64,000 nt of DNA, from assembly GCA_963798855.1 (NCBI GenBank), contig CAWCUU010000001.1, forward strand, positions 992,001 through 1,056,000, written 5' to 3'. Origin of the DNA: CAWCUU01 sp963798855 (lineage in GTDB: Bacteria > Gemmatimonadota > Gemmatimonadetes > Longimicrobiales > RSA9). Of this stretch, positions 1 through 5,631 are shown piece after piece; position 1 is the first letter of the stretch; each line of letters begins with the position of its first letter. A program made the translations under genes and the position numbers. The notes under the pieces are model-generated. The model ran no database searches. It was given only the letters and a program-made list of their open reading frames with translations, and was not told where the DNA came from.

Positions 1-2
1 GG

Positions 3-119
3 GGGCTCCGCGCCCGCGTCGGAGTCGTCGAGACCGGGCTGTTCCTCGGCATGGCGTCCGACGTCGTCATCGCGGGCGAGCGCGGCACCGAAGTGCGCAG
101 CCGGGTGGGGGTGACATGA
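3..119 (+). CDS. 3' end of an unrecognised gene (partial)
   Basis: The window opens inside a reading frame that stops at TGA 117-119, leaving 38 codons that end in SRVGVT. The stop overlaps the ATG of the downstream rpe (ATGA), which suggests the two are co-transcribed and translationally coupled. The visible piece is too short to assign: it has a hydrophobic stretch (GLFLGMASDVVI) and no motif I recognise. The frame is supported by its typical high-GC codon pattern and by the stop/start overlap seen throughout this window. Confidence 0.55.
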   Translation, partial: GLRARVGVVETGLFLGMASDVVIAGERGTEVRSRVGVT

Positions 120-793
120 CGACGCAGCTCGCACCATCGATCCTGTCCGCGGACTTCGCTCGACTGGCCGATGCCGTCGCGGAGGCCGAGGCGGGAGGCG
201 CCGACCGGATCCACGTGGACGTCATGGACGGGCACTTCGTGCCCAATCTCACGATCGGGCCTCCCGTCGTCGCGGCGCTGCGCAGGACCACATCGCTGCC
301 GCTCGACACGCACCTGATGATCGAGGCGCCCGAGCGCTACGTCGACGCGTTCGCCGATGCCGGCGCCGACGTGCTGATGGTGCACGTCGAGGCATGCACG
401 CACCTGCACCGCGTCCTGCAGCGGATCCGCGAGCGCGGCGTGAAGCCGGGGGTCGCAATGAACCCCGCGACGCCGATCGACGCCATCGAGGAGGTCCTCC
501 CCTACGTGGATCAGGTACTGGTGATGACGGTCAACCCGGGGTTCGGCGGGCAGCGCTACATTCCCACCATGACGAGCAAGATCAGTCGCGTGCACGTCCA
601 GCTGCAGGCGCTGCAGCTGACCACGGTCGATCTGGAGGTCGACGGCGGCATTGACGTGGAGACGGCCGGCGAGGTCGTCCGCGCCGGCGCGAACGTGCTC
701 GTCGCCGGAGCCGCGGTCTACAACGACCGGGGCTCCGTCGCCGAGAACCTGGCCCGCCTGCGTCGCGCGGCGGACGAGGTGGAGCGGAGTTAG
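116..793 (+). CDS. rpe: Ribulose-phosphate 3-epimerase
   Basis: Interconverts ribulose 5-phosphate and xylulose 5-phosphate in the cytosolic pentose phosphate pathway. The 225-residue length is normal for the family, and a single TIM barrel is covered end to end. Visible family motifs are APSILSADF at residues 6-14, the metal and catalytic strand HVDVMDGHFVPN at 33-44, the phosphate-binding turn MTVNPGFGGQ near 138-147, and the second catalytic aspartate in EVDGGID near 176. The ATG overlaps the upstream stop. The stop TAG (791-793) overlaps the end of the convergent TonB-plug gene by four bases, so no intergenic terminator separates them. Confidence 0.96.
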   Translation: MTTQLAPSILSADFARLADAVAEAEAGGADRIHVDVMDGHFVPNLTIGPPVVAALRRTTSLPLDTHLMIEAPERYVDAFADAGADVLMVHVEACTHLHRVLQRIRERGVKPGVAMNPATPIDAIEEVLPYVDQVLVMTVNPGFGGQRYIPTMTSKISRVHVQLQALQLTTVDLEVDGGIDVETAGEVVRAGANVLVAGAAVYNDRGSVAENLARLRRAADEVERS

Positions 794-1284
794 CTCCCGT
801 GCTTGGTGGTGATCACGATCACGCCGTTCGCGCCGCGCGCTCCGTAGATGGCCGCCTCCGGGCCCTTGAGCACGTCGATGCTGCTGACATCGTCGGGTGA
901 CATGGATCGCAGCGCCGACGTGACCGTGGGGACGCCGTCGATCACCACGAGCGGATCGGTGCTCGCACTGAATGAGCTCGGCCCGCGGATGCGGATCTGG
1001 AAGTCTCCGTTCGGGAGGCTCGTCACCTCGATGCCGGGCACGCCTTCGAGGAATTGCTCGATGCGGGCGTAGCGCCTTCCCTTCAGCTCTTCAGACGATA
1101 CCGAGGAGACGGAACCCGTGCGCTCAGAACGGTCCTCGGAGCCGTACCCGGTCTGGATCTCGTCGGACGCCCTGGGCGCCGCCTTGTCCGGGTGTGGCGG
1201 ACCACCGCATCCCGCCATCGTCGCGGTCGCCAGCGCGAGCGTGAGCGCGGCGCCAGAGCGACTGCGTCGCATCGGATTTTGCAT
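790..1284 (-). CDS. TonB-dependent receptor plug-domain lipoprotein
   Basis: A 164-residue protein with an n-region MRRSRSG, a hydrophobic segment and a lipobox (TMAGC), so a lipid-anchored envelope protein. After a short linker the rest is a TonB plug domain: RRYARIEQFLEGVPGIEV, then DPLVVIDGVP, then DVLKGPEAAIYGARGANGVI, and the family's usual end VIVITTK. There is no beta-barrel, so it cannot be a full receptor. Stand-alone plug lipoproteins of this type recur in Gemmatimonadota and Bacteroidota and their role is unknown; signalling or docking to a partner receptor is only a guess. A good Shine-Dalgarno (GGAGGGG) lies six bases before the ATG. It is transcribed toward rpe. Confidence 0.85.
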   Translation of the reverse strand: MQNPMRRSRSGAALTLALATATMAGCGGPPHPDKAAPRASDEIQTGYGSEDRSERTGSVSSVSSEELKGRRYARIEQFLEGVPGIEVTSLPNGDFQIRIRGPSSFSASTDPLVVIDGVPTVTSALRSMSPDDVSSIDVLKGPEAAIYGARGANGVIVITTKHGS

Positions 1285-1505
1285 GGGTCCCCTCCAGTCG
1301 AGAGTGATTGCAACCTACCATGGCTCAGCCGGAAATACACGGCAGTCGTTGGCGGTACTCGTGCGCCCTTCCAAGGCCATCAGGAAGCGCAGGCATGGAG
1401 CGGCTTCGGCTGCACGACTTCGGGCACCGGAGGGCGACCAGTCGGCTGGCGGATGAGAATAATCCGGCCCACGTTAAGGGTTGTCGGCCACGCATACTTG
1501 GACCT

Positions 1506-1588
1506 GCCGGGGTGGCGGAACGGCAGACGCGGGGAACTTAAAATTCCCTGGGCTTCGGCCCGTGTGGGTTCGACCCCCACCCCCGGCA
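1506..1588 (+). tRNA. tRNA-Leu (anticodon UAA)
   Basis: The 83-base gene folds as a class II tRNA. The acceptor stem is GCCGGGG (1506-1512) with CCCCGGC (1581-1587) and discriminator A1588. The D stem is GCG/CGC with a GG in the loop. The anticodon stem is GGGAA/TTCCC around loop CTTAAAA (anticodon TAA). A long variable arm follows (TGGGCTTCGGCCCGT), then the T arm GTGGG-TTCGACC-CCCAC. CCA is not encoded. The gene is intact, and its 3' 53 bases are repeated at 4526-4578, so it is the attachment site of the adjoining island. Confidence 0.95.
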
Positions 1589-1589
1589 T
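1537..1589 (+). other. attL: Left attachment-site repeat (3' half of tRNA-Leu)
   Basis: These 53 bases, from the anticodon loop to one base past the discriminator, recur in the same orientation at 4526-4578 with a single mismatch (C in the T-arm here, A at 4564). The similarity continues weakly beyond (CATGTTGCT versus CATATTGTT). A repeat of a tRNA 3' half at both ends of an insert is the expected product of site-specific integration by a tyrosine recombinase. Here the repeat lies within the functional tRNA. Confidence 0.85.
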
Positions 1590-1653
1590 GTTGCTTTTAT
1601 ACAATGACTTGCGTCAACGAGGGTCTCCGATTTTCCACAACGCCATTCGACCA

Positions 1654-1682
1654 GATGGGAAGATCCCTGGGAAGATCGACCG
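1654..1682 (+). repeat. 29-bp end-proximal repeat, left copy
   Basis: Imperfect direct repeat of 4382-4410 (24 of 29 positions identical by eye). Each copy itself holds two GGGAAGRTC units. The left copy starts 65 bases inside the left attachment repeat. Its placement near both island ends suggests a binding site for recombination proteins; this is inference from position only. Confidence 0.5.
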
Positions 1683-1711
1683 ATGAGACGACGACGGAGC
1701 GAGTGTAACCT

Positions 1712-1740
1712 TTGCGTGTGCTGAGGCATTTACCCTTATG
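1712..1740 (+). promoter_or_regulatory. Possible promoter for the island operon
   Basis: TTGCGT (1712-1717), a 17-base spacer and CTTATG (1735-1740) lie 30 bases before the first island gene. The -10 match is poor, so this is tentative. Confidence 0.22.
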
Positions 1741-1769
1741 GTACAGGCAACCGGGAAAGGACCGGAAGA

Positions 1770-2187
1770 ATGGAACTTCGATTCGCACTCTTGGCGGACG
1801 CCGCGAACGTCAGCCAGGAGGGCAAGCTCAACATTTGCGGGGAGTTCAACGTCATCCACAGCAACGCAGAGCCCCCGATCGCCTGGCCTCACTGCGTGTT
1901 GGTGGTCCGCGTCGAGGCAAGCATCAGCGAAGGCACGCAGCACACCTTTCGTCTTGGCATCTTCGACGAGGACGGCGGCGCCATGCTACCGGTCTCCCCG
2001 GAGATCCCGCTGAAGTTCAGCAGTCAGGGACCCGGGCTGCCGCTTCGTGGCCAGGTGCTCATGAATTTCGGGAACCTTGCGTTTCCGCGATTCGGAACGT
2101 TCGAATTCCATGTCCTGATCGACGGGCATTCTTGTAGCCGAGGTGCCTCTCTATGTTCGAAAGATAAAGCCTGGGATCCAGCCGTAA
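1770..2187 (+). CDS. Uncharacterised conserved protein, frameshifted near its end
   Basis: The first island gene begins MELRFALLADAANVSQEGKL and continues with a beta-rich domain (LGIFDEDGGAM, GPGLPLRGQVLMNFGNL, FGTFEFHVLIDGH). I recall this N-terminus from an uncharacterised bacterial family (possibly DUF6941; the number needs checking). The annotated frame breaks after DGH at about 2130. Removing one T there restores LVAEVPLYVRKI and a TAA stop at 2185-2187, giving 138 residues, which matches the way I remember the family ending. The gene stops two bases before the HicA-like gene, so the three probably form one operon. No signal peptide or membrane segment is present. Function is unknown. 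Confidence 0.6.
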
Positions 2188-2188
2188 G

Positions 2189-2431
2189 ATGGGAAGTGCC
2201 GAGAAGCGGCTGGAACGGATGCGGGCACAACCGAAGGGCTGGCGCTACGACGAAGTGGTGTCTATGCTCCAAAGGCACGGCTTCAAGCTCGCCGGGAAGG
2301 GAGGTGGCAGTCACCGCGTGTTCGTCCATGAGTCTGGGACACGCGTGGAGCTGGTGGATAGCGGATCAGGCACCCTTCTTCCTGTGTACGTGAGGAAGGC
2401 GGTTGCGGCGATAGAGCGTGTATCATTGTAG
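2189..2431 (+). CDS. hicA: HicA-like mRNA interferase toxin
   Basis: An 80-residue protein of the HicA/YcfA type, a double-stranded-RNA-binding-like fold that cleaves mRNA when its antitoxin is lost. Visible features are the N-terminal helix region (WRYDEVVSMLQRHGFKLAGK), the catalytic-histidine segment GGGSHRVFVH near residues 38-47, and the C-terminal strand and helix (LLPVYVRKAVAAIERV). It precedes the HicB-like gene, the usual hicA-hicB order, and follows the upstream gene by one base. It is slightly longer than the roughly 60-residue short forms. The ATG at 2189 has no strong Shine-Dalgarno, consistent with translational coupling. Assignment to the family is by motif; activity is inferred. 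Confidence 0.75.
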   Translation: MGSAEKRLERMRAQPKGWRYDEVVSMLQRHGFKLAGKGGGSHRVFVHESGTRVELVDSGSGTLLPVYVRKAVAAIERVSL

Positions 2432-2441
2432 GAGGGACCAT

Positions 2442-2762
2442 ATGGACATCGATGAGTACCTGACCCTGCCTTGGACGATCGTGCACTCAGAGCACCACGA
2501 CGACGGCGACTACGTCGCGCTAGAAATTGAAGAACTGCCCGGGTTCCTTGTGGCCGCCCGGACCGATAAGGAACTGGAAGAGCAGTTTTGGCCGGCGCTC
2601 GAAGCCTTCCTGCTCAGTTACGTCGAGCGCGGAGAGGTCCCGCCGCTCCCGGCCGAAGCCGAGCCGCTTGCGTCTGATCAGCCTGGCCCTCCGGTTGGGC
2701 AGAGCACTGCATCGGCAGGAGTTCGGTTCGGAACCAAACGCGAGGAATACGCGGTGACCTGA
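2442..2762 (+). CDS. hicB: HicB-like antitoxin
   Basis: A 106-residue protein whose first 60 residues fit the HicB partial RNase H fold: a strand (YLTLPWTIVHSEHHDDGDYV), then ALEIEELPGFLVAARTDKEL and an amphipathic helix (EEQFWPALEAFLLSYVERGE). HicB antitoxins neutralise HicA by direct binding and usually repress their own operon. The C-terminal 35 residues are proline- and alanine-rich and show no clear ribbon-helix-helix or helix-turn-helix DNA-binding domain, so autoregulation is uncertain. The ATG at 2442 is preceded by a good Shine-Dalgarno (AGGAGGG). It lies ten bases after the HicA-like gene, and the pairing is the main support for both assignments. Confidence 0.72.
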   Translation: MDIDEYLTLPWTIVHSEHHDDGDYVALEIEELPGFLVAARTDKELEEQFWPALEAFLLSYVERGEVPPLPAEAEPLASDQPGPPVGQSTASAGVRFGTKREEYAVT

Positions 2763-2795
2763 TCGAGAGGCCGAAACCCCGGAAGTTCCACGGCG

Positions 2796-3017
2796 ATGGA
2801 GATGTGGATTACCGTCCGTGGGGCGAGGCTTTCCGACGAAGAACACGGGCATGCGGTCGAGCATCTCATCGCCGGAGAGTCGTTCAGATTCGAGGCGTTG
2901 GTTGACGGCAGCCCCGGATTCGCGGTGGACGCTCGATGGAGCGACGGCCGCGGCGAGAAGCGACGGGTCCTTTACGGCGCACCAGCTCCGGGCAGGGCGG
3001 AGAGGTTGGAGGGGTGA
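2796..3017 (+). CDS. Small hypothetical protein of the island
   Basis: A 73-residue reading frame beginning MEMWITVRGARLSDEEHGHA. It continues through SFRFEALVDGSPGFAVDARW and ends in a basic, proline-containing tail. It overlaps the next gene by a GTGA stop/start junction (3014-3017), which is the main argument that it is real. No signal peptide, transmembrane segment or recognised domain is visible. A second ATG at 2802 is an equally plausible start. It lies 33 bases after the HicB-like gene on the same strand. I do not recognise the family. Confidence 0.4.
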   Translation: MEMWITVRGARLSDEEHGHAVEHLIAGESFRFEALVDGSPGFAVDARWSDGRGEKRRVLYGAPAPGRAERLEG

Positions 3018-3538
3018 CGTTCAAGGACCTGTGGGTAGGGCTCGGGCCGCTTCTCGGAGCCGCCGTCGCTTGGTTCGCTAATTGGATTCGCGAGGAACGT
3101 CGCGCGAACCGGGAGACCCAGGCCAGGGCGATTGAGTTTCTACGCGCCGATCGAGCCGCGGCGCGGGAAGAGATGCGTGCAGCGCTGGCGGACTTCGTTC
3201 GGCTGACGGAGCCGCAACACGTATCCTCATTCCAGATGGGAGAGGACCTCGCTCGGGCGTACAGCCAAGTAATCCTCACCGCCTCGCTAGAGACAGCCAG
3301 AGCGGCGGCGGAAGTCTGGACGGCCGCAAACAGGCTCTGCGATCGTCCGTCATCAGGCTCGATGGAGAACCTTGCTGCGGTACGCGTCGAATTCGTCAAC
3401 CAAGCGCGCGCCGATCTCCTGGATCCGCTCCGCCGCCGCGAAGCCCGACTGCTGGACCCTGCCGCCGGCCATCCCGTCGCCGAGTCAGTCCGTAATAACG
3501 TCACCGACGCGGACGTGCTCTGGAACGTCGACGCCTGA
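3014..3538 (+). CDS. Hypothetical membrane-anchored coiled-coil protein
   Basis: A 174-residue protein starting at GTG 3014 (overlapping the upstream stop), with TFKDLWVGLGPLLGAAVAWF as a probable N-terminal membrane anchor. Long, charged helices follow (ANWIREERRANRETQ and ADRAAAREEMRAALADF) that look like coiled coil. A second helical region (LETARAAAEVWTAANRLC) and an acidic end (NNVTDADVLWNVDA) complete it. An earlier ATG at 2936 is open in the same frame, but it would place basic, low-complexity sequence before the membrane segment and fully overlap the upstream gene, so the GTG was preferred. Single-anchor coiled-coil proteins of this shape are common island cargo with unknown roles. 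Confidence 0.55.
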   Translation: MTFKDLWVGLGPLLGAAVAWFANWIREERRANRETQARAIEFLRADRAAAREEMRAALADFVRLTEPQHVSSFQMGEDLARAYSQVILTASLETARAAAEVWTAANRLCDRPSSGSMENLAAVRVEFVNQARADLLDPLRRREARLLDPAAGHPVAESVRNNVTDADVLWNVDA

Positions 3539-3694
3539 CATGGTCGCGGCGAGCCGCTCGGGCAGTTCTTCGATCGCCTTCAGCTGCTCGGGCTGAGGCT
3601 CACGGGAAGTGTCAAGGCAGGGGCCGCAGATCGAGGGCTGGAGGTTTAAGTCTGCGCCGTTTGTGCGCCGCGAAGCGGCGGAGAGAAAGCTAGA

Positions 3695-3934
3695 GTGAGC
3701 CCCGAAGCTCCCGCCATTCACGAGCTGCGCTGCCGCAAGGAAGGCTGCCCGGCGCGGCGCAGGAGGCCCTCCACCGCCATCCGCCGCGACGCCGCCTTCC
3801 CGGGCCGCTTTCTCCGTGACATTCTGGACGCGGCGCCGGGCTGCGTCGCCATCTGGTGCCCGCGCTGCAAGGTCGCCACGGAGTACCGGCTCGGAGCGCT
3901 CTCGGAGCAGCGCGAGGAAGCGGAGGTCGACTAA
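3695..3934 (+). CDS. Small zinc-ribbon protein (Com-like)
   Basis: A 79-residue protein with two cysteine knuckles: ELRCRKEGCPAR near residues 10-21 and IWCPRCKVATEYRL near 53-66. The N-terminal knuckle and the phrase CPRCK recall the Com-type zinc-ribbon regulators of Mu-like phages, which bind RNA, but the central part differs, so only a zinc-binding fold is claimed. The start is GTG 3695 with a weak Shine-Dalgarno. The gene sits two bases before the next reading frame, on the same strand as the rest of the island. The 156 bases before it (3539-3694) contain no convincing gene. Confidence 0.5.
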   Translation: MSPEAPAIHELRCRKEGCPARRRRPSTAIRRDAAFPGRFLRDILDAAPGCVAIWCPRCKVATEYRLGALSEQREEAEVD

Positions 3935-3936
3935 AC

Positions 3937-4344
3937 GTGCACGAGGACGATCTCGATCCAGCCGCAATCCGCTACCTGGAGGCCCTCCTCGAGCTTTCCG
4001 CCGGTGACCCGGACAAGAAGGTTCGAGATGCGTTCGTCCGCTCCCGCGCCGGGCTCTCTGCCGAACGGGCCGGTCCGCTTCGTGAGCAGCTCAAGGATGA
4101 GGGCCTCCTGCTGGAACCCTATGAGTCGCTTCTCTCCATCACCGAACGCGGCAAGGCGCACCTACAGGGCCGCAGCGGGACAATGGCAAGAGTCAAGCGG
4201 AGCCGCCTTCATCGCTTCCTGGCGGGCCTCGACGACGTACTCGGGCCGTTCGGTGGGTTGCGATCGGCTCGGGGGATGATCGTCGGGGCCGTCGCGATCG
4301 TCGGGCTGATCGCTGGACTCGGCGTTAGGTCGTGCGGCCACTGA
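3937..4344 (+). CDS. Winged-helix-like protein with C-terminal membrane segment
   Basis: A 135-residue protein from GTG 3937, with GGAGG about a dozen bases upstream. The first 80 residues are helical and end in LLEPYESLLSITERGKAHLQ. That is a typical wing plus final helix of winged-helix regulators, where the ITERG motif recurs. A basic linker (RVKRSRLHRF) leads to a hydrophobic C-terminal segment (MIVGAVAIVGLIAGLGV) that should cross the membrane. It may therefore be a membrane-tethered DNA-binding or adaptor protein; this is inferred from pattern alone. It is the last gene before the right end of the island. Confidence 0.5.
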   Translation: MHEDDLDPAAIRYLEALLELSAGDPDKKVRDAFVRSRAGLSAERAGPLREQLKDEGLLLEPYESLLSITERGKAHLQGRSGTMARVKRSRLHRFLAGLDDVLGPFGGLRSARGMIVGAVAIVGLIAGLGVRSCGH

Positions 4345-4381
4345 GCCGAACGCCAGGAAAGGCCGCCAGCGAAGTCCGAAG

Positions 4382-4410
4382 GATGGGAAGGTCGATGGGA
4401 AGGTCGGCCG
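4382..4410 (+). repeat. 29-bp end-proximal repeat, right copy
   Basis: Partner of the repeat at 1654-1682, in the same orientation, with two GGGAAGGTC units. It ends 115 bases before the right attachment repeat. The rest of 4345-4525 holds no gene, only a GC-rich hairpin around 4450-4472 and the GTTGCA/TGCAAC inverted repeat at 4473-4501. Confidence 0.5.
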
Positions 4411-4525
4411 GAAAAGGCCTGCCGGAGCACTGCAACGGGCGGGGAGGTGGCGGGGGCGCCGGAACGCCCGCGGTTGCAAGGAAAACGGGCGCTCGTGCAA
4501 CAGTCTGGAGGGGGCTTTTCCAGAT

Positions 4526-4578
4526 CTTAAAATTCCCTGGGCTTCGGCCCGTGTGGGTTCGACACCCACCCCCGGCAT
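4526..4578 (+). other. attR: Right attachment-site repeat (tRNA-Leu 3' half copy)
   Basis: A 53-base copy of 1537-1589 with one change (A4564 replaces C in the T arm). It lacks the acceptor 5' strand, D arm and the 5' side of the anticodon stem, so it is not a tRNA gene. It marks the distal boundary of the island; the displaced original tRNA 3' end is the usual explanation. The following bases to 4693 contain no gene, apart from the leader of the SRPBCC gene. Confidence 0.85.
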
Positions 4579-4693
4579 ATTGTTAACTCACAAGCACTTA
4601 CACGAACGGTGCTGCGGGTTTTTTCCACAGGGCAGCATCGATCGTCTGCGCCGTTTTCATTTACATCCAATTCCATCAGGAAAGGATCAACCC

Positions 4694-5137
4694 ATGCCCA
4701 ACACCGTCAAACTGCACAGCGTTCTGGCCACCGAACCAGAGAAGGTCTACCGCGCCTTTCTGGAGCCGGATGCGATCGCCAGCTGGCTTCCGCCCTTCGG
4801 CTTCACATGCACCGTTCATGAACTGGAGGCGAAGGAGGGCGGCAGGCACCGCATGTCCTTTCGCAACTTCACCACCGGAAACAGCCACTCCTTCGGCGGC
4901 ACTTATCTGAGACTCGTCCCCGGCGAGACGCTCGTCTACACCGATGCCTTCGATGACCCGAACCTGCCGGGCGAGATGAAGGTAACGGTGACGCTGAAGG
5001 CTGTCTCTGTCGGCACGGACATGAGTGTTGTGCAGGAAGGTGTCCCCGATCAAATCCCGGTAGAGGCCTGCTATCTCGGCTGGCAGGAATCCTTGCGGAA
5101 ACTGACCAAGCTCGTTGAACCGGAAATCACCGAATGA
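4694..5137 (+). CDS. SRPBCC / AHSA1-family protein
   Basis: A 147-residue START-like ligand-binding protein of the AHSA1 (activator of Hsp90 ATPase homologue) group. Typical elements are VLATEPEKVYRAFLEPDAIASW near residues 10-31, the glycine-rich turn EGGRHRMSFRNF, GGTYLRLVPGETLVYTDAF in the sheet, and the C-terminal helix LGWQESLRKLTKLVE. The ATG at 4694 has a strong Shine-Dalgarno (AGGAAAGG); an in-frame ATG at 4553 would run through the attachment repeat and is rejected. Its codons look less GC-biased than most genes here, and it starts 116 bases past the right attachment repeat, so it may be a separate acquisition. Ligand unknown. Confidence 0.82.
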   Translation: MPNTVKLHSVLATEPEKVYRAFLEPDAIASWLPPFGFTCTVHELEAKEGGRHRMSFRNFTTGNSHSFGGTYLRLVPGETLVYTDAFDDPNLPGEMKVTVTLKAVSVGTDMSVVQEGVPDQIPVEACYLGWQESLRKLTKLVEPEITE

Positions 5138-5195
5138 GCGTTGCGCTATCTCGACCTGAGTCCGGCTCCCGCTTCGCCGTGGAGGCGCCCGAAGC

Positions 5196-5561
5196 CTACG
5201 TCTCGTCGCTCGGCGCCCGGACCTCTACCGGGATCGAATCCGGGCCCACGCACATGAAGTAGACGTTGGGTCCTCCGCGGCCGAGCTCCGCCTTCATCGG
5301 GACACCCGCCTCTTTCAGGCGATCGAAGAGGTCGCGGACCTCGCTCGCGGCCTCGAGGACGAAGCCGACGTGGAAGTCGGGCGGGTAGGCCGGAGGCGGC
5401 GAGCCGAACAGATTGCTGAGCCCCAGCTGGAATCCATCCTCGTCCTCCAGAAGCGCGAGATTCTTCCGCTCGTAGGCGCAGCGGAAGCCGAAGTGCGTCC
5501 GGAAGAAGTCGCGCGCTTGCGCGACATCCGACACCTGGAGGTCGACATGGTTGAGCTTCAT
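5196..5561 (-). CDS. VOC-family (glyoxalase/bleomycin-resistance fold) protein
   Basis: A 121-residue single-domain vicinal-oxygen-chelate protein. The N-terminal beta-alpha-beta is KLNHVDLQVSDVAQARDFF with a metal-type histidine in NHVDL. The second half carries FHVGFVLEAASEVRDLFDRL and the final strands YFMCVGPDSIPVEV with the expected acidic metal ligand. Members range from glyoxalase I to antibiotic-binding proteins, and nothing here fixes the substrate. The ATG at 5561 is preferred over GTG 5564 because GGAG lies at proper distance. It follows the 387-residue hypothetical on the same strand with a 70-base gap, so co-transcription is likely. Confidence 0.82.
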   Translation of the reverse strand: MKLNHVDLQVSDVAQARDFFRTHFGFRCAYERKNLALLEDEDGFQLGLSNLFGSPPPAYPPDFHVGFVLEAASEVRDLFDRLKEAGVPMKAELGRGGPNVYFMCVGPDSIPVEVRAPSDET

Positions 5562-5631
5562 CACCGGCTCCTTTTCGGGGTTGCGGCGAGCGGGCGAGGC
5601 GCACGCTCCGGCCGGTCGAGCGGCGGCGCGA

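Larger units (their letters stand above)
1590..4525. mobile_element. tRNA-Leu-integrated genomic island without a visible integrase
   Basis: About 2.9 kb bounded by the tRNA 3' end and its 53-bp copy. All genes point the same way: an uncharacterised conserved protein, HicA-like toxin, HicB-like antitoxin, two overlapping unknowns, a small zinc-ribbon protein and a winged-helix-like membrane protein. No recombinase, excisionase or replication gene can be seen. It is therefore either a satellite mobilised in trans, or the remnant of a larger element that lost its integrase. A 29-bp imperfect repeat sits inside each end (1654-1682 and 4382-4410), and a GTTGCA/TGCAAC inverted repeat lies at 4473-4501 near the right end; these could be recombinase arm or core signals. 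Confidence 0.75.

Noticed and set aside
4526..4578. Second tRNA-Leu gene
   Set aside because: Only the 3' half of the tRNA is present; the acceptor 5' strand, D arm and 5' anticodon strand are missing, so it is an attachment-site copy.
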